From Candidatus Coproplasma excrementavium (GTDB taxonomy: Bacteria > Bacillota > Clostridia > Christensenellales > Borkfalkiaceae): DNA of 35,047 bases. Made by a program: the position numbers and the translations under genes. A model generated the notes under the pieces. It was not told where the DNA came from and made no database searches. It was given only the letters and a program-made list of their open reading frames with translations. Numbering within the stretch: the stretch's first letter is position 1; every line of letters begins with the position of its first letter. Below are positions 16,753 through 25,461 of the stretch, piece by piece. The stretch lies in contig DVMA01000094.1 of the NCBI GenBank assembly GCA_018715195.1, positions 1-35,047 of the forward strand. The letters are read 5' to 3'.

Positions 16753-16818
16753 TTACATTTTTTTCTTGTATATATTATGCGGAAAGGAACCGTACTGCCG
16801 CGGCTGCGGCAAACTCAT
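16753..16818 (-). CDS. Possible 21-aa peptide ORF
   Basis: A 22-codon frame (MSLPQPRQYGSFPHNIYKKK plus Met) starts right after GGAGGGGGA, 36 bases past glnS. It stops just before a GGCCGCG/CGCGGCC hairpin that precedes the CvpA-like gene. The only support is the ribosome site and the tidy placement, so it may be chance or a leader peptide. Confidence 0.25.
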   Translation of the reverse strand: MSLPQPRQYGSFPHNIYKKKM

Positions 16819-16854
16819 TCCCCCTCCGTATAGACGCCGCAAAAAGCAAACGCC

Positions 16855-18522
16855 TTATTTTTTGAAACTGTCCTTTAAAGATACTATCTCGGAAAGAACA
16901 AGCTTTCCATCTTGCGTGCACTTTTTATAATAACCCTCGCGCAGGAGCTGGAAGGGCTTATCCTCCTCCGCCTCCGCAAGATAGGGTTCGGCCTTGCCGA
17001 GGAAGATGTGCTCGCTGTCGTAATTGAGCCTTTCGGCATAGTCCTGGTCGGGATACTGCTCGTCCTTCAAAAGGCTTTCATACTGCCTGAATTCGGCGTC
17101 GCAGCCGTACTTTGCGTCCACCCACTGAATAACGCCCTTGGCCTTTACTTCGCAGGGCTGGTCTGAACCGCTGCGGCTTTCGGGGAAGTAGGTGCATTTA
17201 AGTTCGGTAACGTTGCCGTTTTCATCCTGCACAGCCTCGTCGCAGCGCACGATGTACGCGCCCTTGAGGCGAACCGTGCCGCCTACCGTGAGGCGCTTGT
17301 ACTTGGGCGGAGGTACCAGCGCGAAGTCCTCTTTGGAGATGTACACGGTGCCCGTGAACTTTATCTTTCTCGTGCCCTGTTCGGGTTTGAGCGGGTTCTT
17401 TTCAAAGTCCAAAAGCTCCTCGCCCTCGTAGTTGGTTATGGTGAGTTTGAGCGGCTCCTTTACGGCCATTGCGCGCTCTGCATTTTCGTTGAGGTTATCG
17501 CGCACGCAGCTGTCCAGCTGGGCGGCATTGACCACGGCATATGCCTTGGCTACGCCCACGTCGGCTACAAATTTTTTGAGTGCCTCGGCGGGTACGCCTC
17601 TGTTCTTAAGGCCTGCAAGCGTGGGCATGCGGGGGTCGTCCCAGCCCCTTACAACGCCTTCGTCCACCAGCTTTTTAAGGTAGCGCTTGGACATTAAGGT
17701 GTTGGTTATGTTGAGTCTTGCAAACTCTATCTGGCGGGGTACGGGTGCAGGGAAACCTGCCTTTTCGATTACCCAGTCATAGAGCGGGCGGTGATTTTCA
17801 AATTCAAGCGAGCACAGCGAATGGGTTATTCCCTCTATCGCGTCCGAAAGGGGATGAGCGAAGTCGTACATGGGATATATGCACCACTTGTCGCCCGTGC
17901 GGTAGTGGGATACGTGCGCTATGCGGTAGATTACGGGGTCGCGCATGTTGATGTTGGGCGACGACATATCTATCTTTGCGCGGAGCACCTTTGCTCCGTC
18001 GGGATATACGCCCGCCTTCATTTCGCGGAAGAGCTTTAAGTTTTCCTCCACGCTTCTGTTCCTGTACGGCGAGGGTATGCCCGGTTCGGTAAGCGTGCCG
18101 CGCGTGGCCGTTATCTCCTCTGCGGAGAGGTCGCACACGTACGCGTTGCCATCCATTATATATTTTTCTGCAATTTCGTAGAGCTTGTCATAGTAGTCGG
18201 AGGCGAATACCAGGCGGTCGTATTTGAGCCCCAGCCATTCAAGCGACTTGATTATGGCGTTTACGTATTCGTAATCTTCCTTGGCGGGGTTGGTATCGTC
18301 CATTCTCAGGTTGATTTCGCCGTGATATTTTTCCTTGACGCCGAAGTTTATGGAAAGCGCCTTTACGTGGCCGATGTGAAGATAGCCGTTGGGTTCGGGC
18401 GGGAAACGAACTTTTATTTTGTTGCCCACGCTTTCAAATTTGCCTGCGGCAAGTTCTTCGTTGATTATCTGTTCGATAAAGTTGGATGCTTCGGGTAATT
18501 CCAGTTTCTCTTTTTCTGACAT
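16855..18522 (-). CDS. glnS: Glutamine--tRNA ligase
   Basis: 555 aa, the normal GlnRS length. It charges tRNA-Gln directly with glutamine. The class I signature is PPEPNGYLHIGHVKA near residue 40, where EPNG identifies GlnRS rather than GluRS. The KMSKS-like loop appears as TLMSKRYLKKLV near 268. The C-terminal anticodon-binding beta-barrels follow (KPEQGTRKIKFTGTVYISKEDF). Having GlnRS means this organism need not rely only on the GatCAB amidation route for Gln-tRNA, although both can coexist in Clostridia. The ribosome site is weak (GGAATTGG about 10-15 bases upstream). It lies 119 bases behind fhs. Confidence 0.96.
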   Translation of the reverse strand: MSEKEKLELPEASNFIEQIINEELAAGKFESVGNKIKVRFPPEPNGYLHIGHVKALSINFGVKEKYHGEINLRMDDTNPAKEDYEYVNAIIKSLEWLGLKYDRLVFASDYYDKLYEIAEKYIMDGNAYVCDLSAEEITATRGTLTEPGIPSPYRNRSVEENLKLFREMKAGVYPDGAKVLRAKIDMSSPNINMRDPVIYRIAHVSHYRTGDKWCIYPMYDFAHPLSDAIEGITHSLCSLEFENHRPLYDWVIEKAGFPAPVPRQIEFARLNITNTLMSKRYLKKLVDEGVVRGWDDPRMPTLAGLKNRGVPAEALKKFVADVGVAKAYAVVNAAQLDSCVRDNLNENAERAMAVKEPLKLTITNYEGEELLDFEKNPLKPEQGTRKIKFTGTVYISKEDFALVPPPKYKRLTVGGTVRLKGAYIVRCDEAVQDENGNVTELKCTYFPESRSGSDQPCEVKAKGVIQWVDAKYGCDAEFRQYESLLKDEQYPDQDYAERLNYDSEHIFLGKAEPYLAEAEEDKPFQLLREGYYKKCTQDGKLVLSEIVSLKDSFKK

Positions 18523-18549
18523 AAAATTAAAGCCAATTCCTTTTACCTT

Positions 18550-18583
18550 ATATTTTCTTAAGCCTTATATTCTCTTAAGCCTT
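18550..18583. repeat. Two tandem 17-bp repeats upstream of glnS
   Basis: ATATTTTCTTAAGCCTT (18550-18566) and ATATTCTCTTAAGCCTT (18567-18583) differ at one base and abut head to tail. They lie in the fhs-glnS gap about 30 bases before the glnS start. Each contains the palindrome CTTAAG. Confidence 0.7.
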
Positions 18584-18641
18584 TTCAGACCGCTCTCTTC
18601 AGATTTCCGCGTCCTAAGACGCCTTATGCCTTTGCGCTCAA

Positions 18642-20303
18642 TCAGCTCAGACCCGTTATGTTGCCTTCGCCGTCTATGTCTATCTTTTCCGCCGCGGGCA
18701 CTTTGCCGAGGCCCGGCATGAGGTTTATGTCGCCCGCAATGGCAACTATGAAGTTTGCGCCGCCCTTGTAGATTATATCGCGCACGTGTATTTTGAAACC
18801 GCTGGGACGCGCAAGCTTTTTGGCGTCGTCCGAAAGCGAGTACTGCGTCTTTGCGATTATCACGGGCAGTCCCTTTATTCCCTTGCCCTCTATGTCGGCA
18901 ATCTTTCTTTCGGCCTCCTCGGAATATTCCGCGCCGTCGCCGCCGTATACCTTGGTTACTATGTCGTTTATCTTGGTCTTGATGTCGTCTTCCAGTCTGT
19001 ACGCATAGGTGAGCGAGGAATGCTTTTCGCACATCCAGATAACTTTTTCGGCAAGCGCTCTGCCGCCTTCGCCTCCCTTGAGGAACACGTCGGTGAATAC
19101 CGCGGGCGCGCCCGCCTCGTCGCAGGCGGAAATTACGGCGTCTATCTCGGCGCGCGTATCGGTTGCGAACCTGTTCATAGCCACGATTACGGGCTTGGAG
19201 AATACCTTTTTCATATTCTCCACGTGCTTTAAGAGATTGGGCATGCCTGCGCGCAGAGCGTCGAGATTTTCTTCGGCAAGGTTGTTTTTATCCGCCCCGC
19301 CGTGAAGTTTAAGCGCCTTTACGGTGGCTACCACAACTATGCAGTCGGGCTGAATGCCCGCCACCCTGCACTTGGTATCCAGGAACTTTTCCGCGCCGAG
19401 GTCTGCGCCGAAGCCCGCCTCGGTTACGGCATAGTCGGCAAGAGTCATTGCCGTATATGTGGCACGCACGGAGTTGCAGCCGTGCGCTATGTTTGCAAAG
19501 GGGCCGCCGTGTACTATGGCGGGAGTGCCTTCAAGCGTCTGCACAAGGTTGGGCTTTATGGCGTCCTTTAAAAGAGTGGCCATCGCGCCCGCCACGTGCA
19601 AATCGCGCGCATAGACAAAATTGCCCTGCTCGTCCTCGCCAACGACTATGTTTTCCAGCCTGCGCTTGAGGTCGGAAAGGTCGGTTGCAAGGCAGAGTAT
19701 GGCCATTATTTCGGACGCCGCTGTTATGTCGAAGTGTTCGCTCCTCGAATAGCTCTGGCAGCCCTTCATTTTGCCCGCTTCGCAGTTTATGGTGAGCGAA
19801 CGCAGCGCGCGGTCGTTCATGTCCATGCAGCGGTGAAAATATACTTCCTTTATTCTGAGCTGATTGCCGCGGAAGATGTGGTTATCTATGACAGCGCACA
19901 GCAGATTGTTTGCCGAAGTTATGGCGTGCAGATCGCCCGTAAAGTGCAGGTTTATGTCCGCCATGGGAACTACCTGGGCGTAGCCGCCGCCCGCCGCGCC
20001 GCCCTTTATGCCGAACACCGGTCCAAGCGAGGGTTCGCGAAGAGCCAGGCAGACCTTTTTGCCGAGCTTTGCAATTCCGTCCGCAAGGCCTATTGATACG
20101 GTGGTCTTGCCCTCGCCGCTGGCCGTGGGATTTATTGCGGTGACAAGCACAAGTTTTGCCTTGGGCTTTACCTCTTTGAGATTGATTTTTGCCTTGTACC
20201 TGCCGTAGAGTTCAAGGTCGTCCTCTTTAAGTCCGAGTTTGGCTGCAATTCGCGTGATGGGCTGCATTACGCAGCTTTCGGCAATTTCAATATCGGATAA
20301 CAT
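18642..20303 (-). CDS. fhs: Formate--tetrahydrofolate ligase
   Basis: 553 aa, full family length. It makes 10-formyl-THF from formate, THF and ATP, feeding purine synthesis and, in acetogens, the methyl branch of the Wood-Ljungdahl pathway. The ATP site is PTASGEGKTTVSIGLADG (about 60-77), followed by the family signature around REPSLGPVFGIKGGAAGGGY and HFTGDLHAITSANNLL. The C-terminal end is GDINLMPGLGKVP. The start has AAGGTG six bases upstream. The other folate or acetogenesis genes often next to fhs (folD, metF, fchA) are not in the window, so a one-carbon assimilation role is more likely than acetogenesis, but this is inference. Confidence 0.97.
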   Translation of the reverse strand: MLSDIEIAESCVMQPITRIAAKLGLKEDDLELYGRYKAKINLKEVKPKAKLVLVTAINPTASGEGKTTVSIGLADGIAKLGKKVCLALREPSLGPVFGIKGGAAGGGYAQVVPMADINLHFTGDLHAITSANNLLCAVIDNHIFRGNQLRIKEVYFHRCMDMNDRALRSLTINCEAGKMKGCQSYSRSEHFDITAASEIMAILCLATDLSDLKRRLENIVVGEDEQGNFVYARDLHVAGAMATLLKDAIKPNLVQTLEGTPAIVHGGPFANIAHGCNSVRATYTAMTLADYAVTEAGFGADLGAEKFLDTKCRVAGIQPDCIVVVATVKALKLHGGADKNNLAEENLDALRAGMPNLLKHVENMKKVFSKPVIVAMNRFATDTRAEIDAVISACDEAGAPAVFTDVFLKGGEGGRALAEKVIWMCEKHSSLTYAYRLEDDIKTKINDIVTKVYGGDGAEYSEEAERKIADIEGKGIKGLPVIIAKTQYSLSDDAKKLARPSGFKIHVRDIIYKGGANFIVAIAGDINLMPGLGKVPAAEKIDIDGEGNITGLS

Positions 20304-20346
20304 CTTTCACCTTATTAAAAACAAAATGTATTTCACAGTTTAATCA

Positions 20347-20352
20347 ATTATA
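20347..20352 (-). promoter_or_regulatory. Extended -10 promoter of fhs
   Basis: On the minus strand TGTGGTATAAT gives a perfect -10 with an extended TG, about 45 bases before the fhs start. No good -35 at 16-18 bases was found. Confidence 0.5.
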
Positions 20353-20478
20353 CCACACCTCGGGGGTGAAAGTACATAGTTTACGCCAAAAAAATTTTCT
20401 TAAACGGCGATTTTTTTATAACCCCGTCCGCCTTTGAGCTATTTTTTTGAACAGGGCGATACAGAGTGCGACATTTGC

Positions 20479-20507
20479 TTGACTTGACGCGCCTTTTTTA
20501 CTAAAAT
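20479..20507 (+). promoter_or_regulatory. Promoter of glyQS
   Basis: TTGACT (20479-20484), 17 bases, then TAAAAT (20502-20507). The leader of about 65 bases contains a GC-rich imperfect hairpin (about 20529-20556) and T6 just before the ribosome site, a possible attenuator. No T-box signature was found. Confidence 0.5.
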
Positions 20508-20579
20508 TTATATAAATTATATTCAGTTTGCGCGGCGCGGAAATCATTTCGGCGCGCACTTTTTTACGGGAGTATTATT

Positions 20580-21983
20580 ATGGCTGATAAAAAGAGAGCC
20601 GTAACGCAGGAAAAACTTGTGGCTCTGTGCAAAAACAGAGGCTTTATTTTCCCCGGCAGCGAAATTTACGGCGGACTTGCCAATACCTGGGACTACGGCC
20701 CCCTGGGCGTTGAACTCAAAAACAACATTAAAAGGGCCTGGTGGAAAAAGTTTGTGCAGGAAAACGTGCACAATACGGGCCTCGACTGCGCGATTTTAAT
20801 GAACCCCCGCACCTGGAAGGCCTCCGGCCACATCGGCGGCTTCTCCGACCCCCTCATGGACTGCAAAAACTGCAAGACCCGTCACAGAGCGGACAACCTT
20901 GTGGAAGATTACTGCAAAAAACATAACCTCGACGTCAAAGTAGAGGCCATGGATAACGACGCCCTCGAAGCGTTCATAAACGAACACAAAATCGTATGCC
21001 CCGTCTGCGGCAAGAGCGATTTCACGCCCATAAGAAAGTTCAACCTTATGTTCAAAACTTTCCAGGGCGTTACGGAAGATTCGGTCAACACCGTATACCT
21101 CCGCCCCGAAACCGCGCAGGGCATATTCGTAGATTTCAAAAACGTTCAGCGCTCCACGCGCATGCGCATACCCTTCGGCATAGGCCAAATTGGCAAGAGC
21201 TTCAGAAACGAAATAACGCCCGGCAACTTCATTTTCCGCGTGCGCGAATTCGAACAGATGGAACTTGAATTCTTCTGCAAGCCCGATACCGACCTCGAAT
21301 GGTTCTCCTACTGGAAGGAATACTGCAAAAACTGGCTGCTCTCCTTAGGCTTAAGGGAAGAAAACCTTAAACTGCGCGACCATTCGCCCGAGGAACTCTG
21401 CTTCTACTCCAAGGCCACTACAGACTTTGAGTACAACTTTGCATTCGGCTGGGGCGAACTCTGGGGCGTTGCCGACAGAACGGACTACGACCTCACCCAG
21501 CACCAGAACGAGAGCGGCGAGAGCATGGAATACACCGACCCCGTAACGGGCGAAAAGTATATTCCCTACGTTATCGAGCCTTCGCTCGGCGTAGAGAGAA
21601 TGGTGCTCGCCATTCTCACCGACGCATATGACGAACAGGTGCTCGACGCGGAAAAGAACGACGTGCGCACCGTGCTTCATCTGCATCCCTTCCTCGCTCC
21701 CTACAAGGCGGCAATTCTGCCTTTGCAGAAGAACCTTGCAGAAAAGGCGCAGACGCTGTATGCCGAACTTGCAAAGAGCTTTTCCGTTACCTACGACGTG
21801 ACGGGCTCCATAGGCAAGCGTTACCGCAGACAGGACGAAATAGGCACCCCTTGCTGCATTACGGTGGACTTCCAGACGCTTGAAGACAACACCGTCACCG
21901 TGCGCGACCGCGACACGATGGAGCAGATAAGAATAAACATAGACGAGCTTGAAGGCTACCTTACCAAGCTTACAAAGTTCTGA
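20580..21983 (+). CDS. glyQS: Glycine--tRNA ligase, single-chain (alpha2) type
   Basis: 467 aa class II synthetase of the homodimeric type shared by archaea, eukaryotes and some bacteria, not the two-subunit GlyQ/GlyS enzyme. The N-terminal end ([37 protein letters not shown]) is typical. A Cys-rich insertion ([12 protein letters not shown] and CPVCGKSDF) may bind zinc. Class II motif 2 is [21 protein letters not shown], and the motif 3 region is [14 protein letters not shown]. The anticodon-binding domain ends with [19 protein letters not shown] nine bases upstream supports the start. It is monocistronic, divergent from fhs, with its own terminator. Confidence 0.96.
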   Translation: MADKKRAVTQEKLVALCKNRGFIFPGSEIYGGLANTWDYGPLGVELKNNIKRAWWKKFVQENVHNTGLDCAILMNPRTWKASGHIGGFSDPLMDCKNCKTRHRADNLVEDYCKKHNLDVKVEAMDNDALEAFINEHKIVCPVCGKSDFTPIRKFNLMFKTFQGVTEDSVNTVYLRPETAQGIFVDFKNVQRSTRMRIPFGIGQIGKSFRNEITPGNFIFRVREFEQMELEFFCKPDTDLEWFSYWKEYCKNWLLSLGLREENLKLRDHSPEELCFYSKATTDFEYNFAFGWGELWGVADRTDYDLTQHQNESGESMEYTDPVTGEKYIPYVIEPSLGVERMVLAILTDAYDEQVLDAEKNDVRTVLHLHPFLAPYKAAILPLQKNLAEKAQTLYAELAKSFSVTYDVTGSIGKRYRRQDEIGTPCCITVDFQTLEDNTVTVRDRDTMEQIRINIDELEGYLTKLTKF

Positions 21984-22003
21984 TAATAATTTTTAAAAAA
22001 TAC

Positions 22004-22039
22004 GGCCGCCCGCAGAAAAATCTGCGGGCGGCCTTTTTT
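22004..22039 (+). terminator. Terminator of glyQS
   Basis: GGCCGCCCGCAGA pairs with TCTGCGGGCGGCC (13 bp, AAAA loop) followed by T6. Confidence 0.93.
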
Positions 22040-22211
22040 ATTTCATTTTCAGACCAAATCCGACAACGTAAAGGTTGGCAACAGCAGCCGTTGCCTTCAG
22101 CCGTTAATTGTCCTGCTTTGATTTTTTACTGCGCCCTGTGAGTTCAGAAATGTTTAATAAAAATAATATTTTGCGCGTTATTTGCGGCATATGTGCGGGG
22201 CAATTGCACAT

Positions 22212-23294
22212 TTATTTATTCTGACTGTCGTCATCGAGGTAACTTTTTACTATCGACTTGCCTATCTTTTTGCCCCAGTCCATAAGGCGCGATTTTATTG
22301 TGCGGCGGGGCTTTTTCTGCGGCTCTTCCAGCGTATCGTCCAGCTCCAGCGTGCTTGTGGGGTTGTGGTTTACGTAGCCGCACTCCTCCGCATACGCGAA
22401 CACGCGCTTGAACACTCCCTCCGCTATCTCTTTGAGCTCCTCGGGCTGGGCGTCGACCGTGTCGTATATATCCTGCGCGTTTATGGAAGTTATGTACCTT
22501 TTGCCGAGCGCGGGAATGAGGTACCCGTCTATGCAGCGGTTGATTTCGTTCACATACTTATGCGCGATTCTGCTGGTGGAAGGCGATGAGTCCGCCCCTT
22601 TGCGCACGAGTTCGTACCATTCCAGAAGAACTACGGAAAAGCGCGCCCTGCCCTTCGCGGGAGCAAGCGCCCAGCGCGCCAGGTTGGAAAAACCTCCGAA
22701 TATGAGCGGCACGGCCTGCACTATTATTATAATTATGGAAAGAATTACCAGCACCGTCTGCACGGCCATTTCGGCGGGGGAAGTATCGCCATCCGCTCCC
22801 GCGGCTATCGCCACGATTGCCATTGCAATGGATACCACCCTTATGCAGAAGCGGAAAATTTTAAGCGCCTTGTTGTATTTATGTACCGTCTGCGTGGTTG
22901 CCCCGCCGGAAAACACGGTGACGAGCACAAGCGTTATTACAAGCGCGGCATATACGCCGAGCAGACAGTATGTGGTTATTTCCAGCCCCGCGCTGAGTTT
23001 GCCCGCAACCACCGAATAGACGATATATGCGGCATATATCAGGGTGAATACTATGCTGCATATCAGCGAGAACAGATTCAGCCTGCGTGCGATGACCGCG
23101 CGGTTTGAGTAAATGCTTTTGAAAAAGCTGCGGATATCGTACACGTCCTTTGCCAGCGTGAACGTCTCCTCCGCGGAAATTGTGTGGCGCACCGTGCGCG
23201 TTTCCGCCGCAGGCTGCTCCGAAGGCGTTTCGGGCGGGGCCTGCTCCTCGCTTTTCTGCTCTTCCGATGCAGGCTTTTGCTTTTTAAAGAACAT
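22212..23294 (-). CDS. Membrane protein with a tyrosine-recombinase core-binding-like domain
   Basis: 360 aa from the preferred start at 23294 (GGAG seven bases upstream). An upstream in-frame Met at 23420 has no ribosome site. A Glu/Pro-rich head (about 8-35) is followed by four predicted membrane helices (about 70-205). Then comes a cytoplasmic domain (about 220-318) that reads like the SAM-like core-binding domain of phage integrases: NEINRCIDGYLIPALGKRY, ITSINAQDIYD, a helix ending FKRVFAYAEECGYVNHNPTS. The usual integrase pattern is a P-x-LG turn, an I-x-x-x-D strand-helix, F-x-YA and NP. No catalytic recombinase domain (R-H-R-Y) follows. The protein ends in a basic/acidic tail (KKPRRTIKSRL). 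Function is unknown; a DNA-binding or structural use of the fold is only inference. It is last in the pflX-ABC-F gene run. Confidence 0.7.
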   Translation of the reverse strand: MFFKKQKPASEEQKSEEQAPPETPSEQPAAETRTVRHTISAEETFTLAKDVYDIRSFFKSIYSNRAVIARRLNLFSLICSIVFTLIYAAYIVYSVVAGKLSAGLEITTYCLLGVYAALVITLVLVTVFSGGATTQTVHKYNKALKIFRFCIRVVSIAMAIVAIAAGADGDTSPAEMAVQTVLVILSIIIIIVQAVPLIFGGFSNLARWALAPAKGRARFSVVLLEWYELVRKGADSSPSTSRIAHKYVNEINRCIDGYLIPALGKRYITSINAQDIYDTVDAQPEELKEIAEGVFKRVFAYAEECGYVNHNPTSTLELDDTLEEPQKKPRRTIKSRLMDWGKKIGKSIVKSYLDDDSQNK

Positions 23295-23477
23295 CTTTTT
23301 TCTCCTTGCGTCGCTTTTATTCAAAACCGGAAAACGGGTGTTTCCCAAGCGACGGCAAATATTTTGTAAATTGCAGAACTTTGTCCGCAACGTTGCGGCC
23401 AGAATTCCAATTCGTGCCATAGTATGGCCGAATTAACGGCTTTTTCCGCCTGCTGAAACAGCTGCGGATAAGCGGCG

Positions 23478-25370
23478 TTAAATCAGTTTTTCGTATTCCG
23501 AGTACAGTTCTTCCTGCCTGGTCTTTATCTCCTCAAGGCGGCGGCAGAGCTGTTCAACCTGCTTGTAATCTGCCGTGACGGCGGGGTCGACAAGCTGCTG
23601 CTGAATTTCCGCCTCCTCCGATTCGCCTAGGGATATCTCCGTCTCAATCTGCTTTATGCGCGCCTTTGCGGCCGCCTCTGCCGCGCGCTCCTTTTTGGAG
23701 CGGTAGCCCGCGGCCTTTCGCTCTGCATATTCGGCCTGTCTGCGTGCGGCCTCCTCCTCTTCAAGGCGGCGGGCAAGTTCGGCCTTCTGCGCACGGAACG
23801 CCTCGTATCCGCCCTGAACAAAGTTGAGCTTTCCGCCCTCTATCTCCGCAATGCCGTCGGCAAGGGCGGCTATGAAATAGCGGTCGTGACTGACAAAAAT
23901 TACAGTGCCTTCAAACTGCTTTATAGCTTTTTCCAGGCTCTCCCTTGCGGGCAGGTCAAGATGGTTTGTAGGCTCGTCCAGAAGAAGAAGGTTGCCCTCC
24001 TCCGACTCCATTACGCACAGCGCGAGTTTTGCACGCTCCCCGCCCGAAAGGTCGCCCACCTTTTTATACATATCCTCGGCCGAAAGTCCGCAGCGCGCAA
24101 GCTCCGCCCTGACATCTGTCTGCGAGGAGCTTACGTGCCTTTCCCACAGTTCGGCAAGCACTGTGTTTTCCGTATTGAGGTTGAGGTTCTCCTGGTCGTA
24201 GTAGGCTATGCGCACAAATCTGCCGAGAACGCAGCTTGCGTTCCCGCCGCGGGCAATGAGTTTTAAAAGCGTGGACTTGCCCGCCCCGTTTTCGCCGACT
24301 ATCGCCACGCGTCTGCCGCGCATAACCTGCATTTCGCCGTCCGATATGAGTTTCTTGCCGCCGATTTCAAGATTCAGGCCGTGCACGTTTAAAACCAGTT
24401 CCGCGCTCTGCGCGGGGAAGGTAAATTTAAAGCGCGGGGGCGCGGGCGGAGTGTACGGCTTTTCTAAAAGTTCCATCTTTTCAAGCTGCTTTACCCTGCT
24501 CTGCGCCGACTTAGCCGTGGTGGCACGCACAAGATTGCGGTCCACGTAGTCCTGCAACTTCGCCCTCTCCTCCTGCTGACGCTCGTACTCCTTTTGTTCG
24601 AGCGCGATGCGCTCCGCCTTGAGCACCTTGTACTTGCTGTAATTGCCCGGGTATGAGTAAAGTTTTTTGTTCTCTATTTCTAAAATTCTGCGCGACACCC
24701 TGTCCAGAAAATACCTGTCGTGCGATACGACTATCACCGCGCCCTTGAACGAGGCGAGGTAATCTTCCAGCCAGAACAGCGTCTTTATGTCGAGGTGGTT
24801 GGTGGGCTCGTCCAGAATGAGCAGGTCGGGCTCTTCCAGAAGCAGCCTTGCAAGTTTGAGCCTTGTCTTTTCCCCGCCGGACATAGTGGAGATTTTCTGC
24901 TCGTACAGTCCCGCAAAACCCATGCCCGAGAGCACCGTCTTTACGCGGACTTCGGCGTTGTAGCAGTCGTGCGCGGCAATGTACTTTTCAAGCGATTCAT
25001 ACTTTGCCGAAAGCACCTTGTACTGTTCGCCGCCGTATTCCGCATCCGAAAGGCTGCGCGAAATTTCAGAGAGCTTTGCCACCGCGTCCAGCTGCGGCTT
25101 TACGGCCTCAAGCATCTGCGAATACACAGTGCCCTCCGCCTCCAGACCGCCGTTCTGCGCGAGGAAACCGACAGTTATGCCGTTCTTTTTTATGACTTCT
25201 CCGCTTTCAGCCTCCAGAGGGCCGCATATAAGTTTTAAAAGCGTGGTCTTGCCCGCGCCGTTTTCACCGATAAGCCCTACGCGCTCGCCTTCGTTGACGG
25301 AAAAATTTATATCCTGCAGTATGGTATTGCCTGCATAGGCAAAACTTACGCTGTTGAATGTAATTAACAT
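23478..25370 (-). CDS. ABC-F family ATP-binding protein
   Basis: 630 aa soluble ATPase with two ABC domains and no membrane part, typical of ABC-F ribosome-associated factors. Domain 1 has GENGAGKTTLLKL, signature MSGGEKTRLKLARLLL and DLLILDEPTNHLD. The inter-domain linker (about 235-320, rich in Glu/Gln/Arg: ALEQKEYERQQEERAK) is the P-site tRNA interaction motif region. Domain 2 has GENGAGKSTLLKL, LSGGERAKLALCV and LLLLDEPTNHLD. A C-terminal coiled coil (about 535-630) follows. The closest housekeeping types are Uup/YdiF-like. Antibiotic-protection members exist, but nothing here singles one out. The ribosome site is weak. Confidence 0.92.
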   Translation of the reverse strand: MLITFNSVSFAYAGNTILQDINFSVNEGERVGLIGENGAGKTTLLKLICGPLEAESGEVIKKNGITVGFLAQNGGLEAEGTVYSQMLEAVKPQLDAVAKLSEISRSLSDAEYGGEQYKVLSAKYESLEKYIAAHDCYNAEVRVKTVLSGMGFAGLYEQKISTMSGGEKTRLKLARLLLEEPDLLILDEPTNHLDIKTLFWLEDYLASFKGAVIVVSHDRYFLDRVSRRILEIENKKLYSYPGNYSKYKVLKAERIALEQKEYERQQEERAKLQDYVDRNLVRATTAKSAQSRVKQLEKMELLEKPYTPPAPPRFKFTFPAQSAELVLNVHGLNLEIGGKKLISDGEMQVMRGRRVAIVGENGAGKSTLLKLIARGGNASCVLGRFVRIAYYDQENLNLNTENTVLAELWERHVSSSQTDVRAELARCGLSAEDMYKKVGDLSGGERAKLALCVMESEEGNLLLLDEPTNHLDLPARESLEKAIKQFEGTVIFVSHDRYFIAALADGIAEIEGGKLNFVQGGYEAFRAQKAELARRLEEEEAARRQAEYAERKAAGYRSKKERAAEAAAKARIKQIETEISLGESEEAEIQQQLVDPAVTADYKQVEQLCRRLEEIKTRQEELYSEYEKLI

Positions 25371-25461
25371 AATATCACAATTGCAATGTAAATAAAACTA
25401 TTCAGAATATGTAAAATTCTGGAAATTTACGCAAACAAAACTTTGCGTACTTAATATAGCG

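Noticed and set aside
20380-20579. T-box riboswitch upstream of glyQS
   Set aside because: The conserved AGGGTGG-type antiterminator word and a specifier-loop layout were not found.
23478-25370. Calling the ABC-F protein an antibiotic-resistance factor
   Set aside because: The general ABC-F layout is clear but nothing visible separates resistance types from housekeeping ones.
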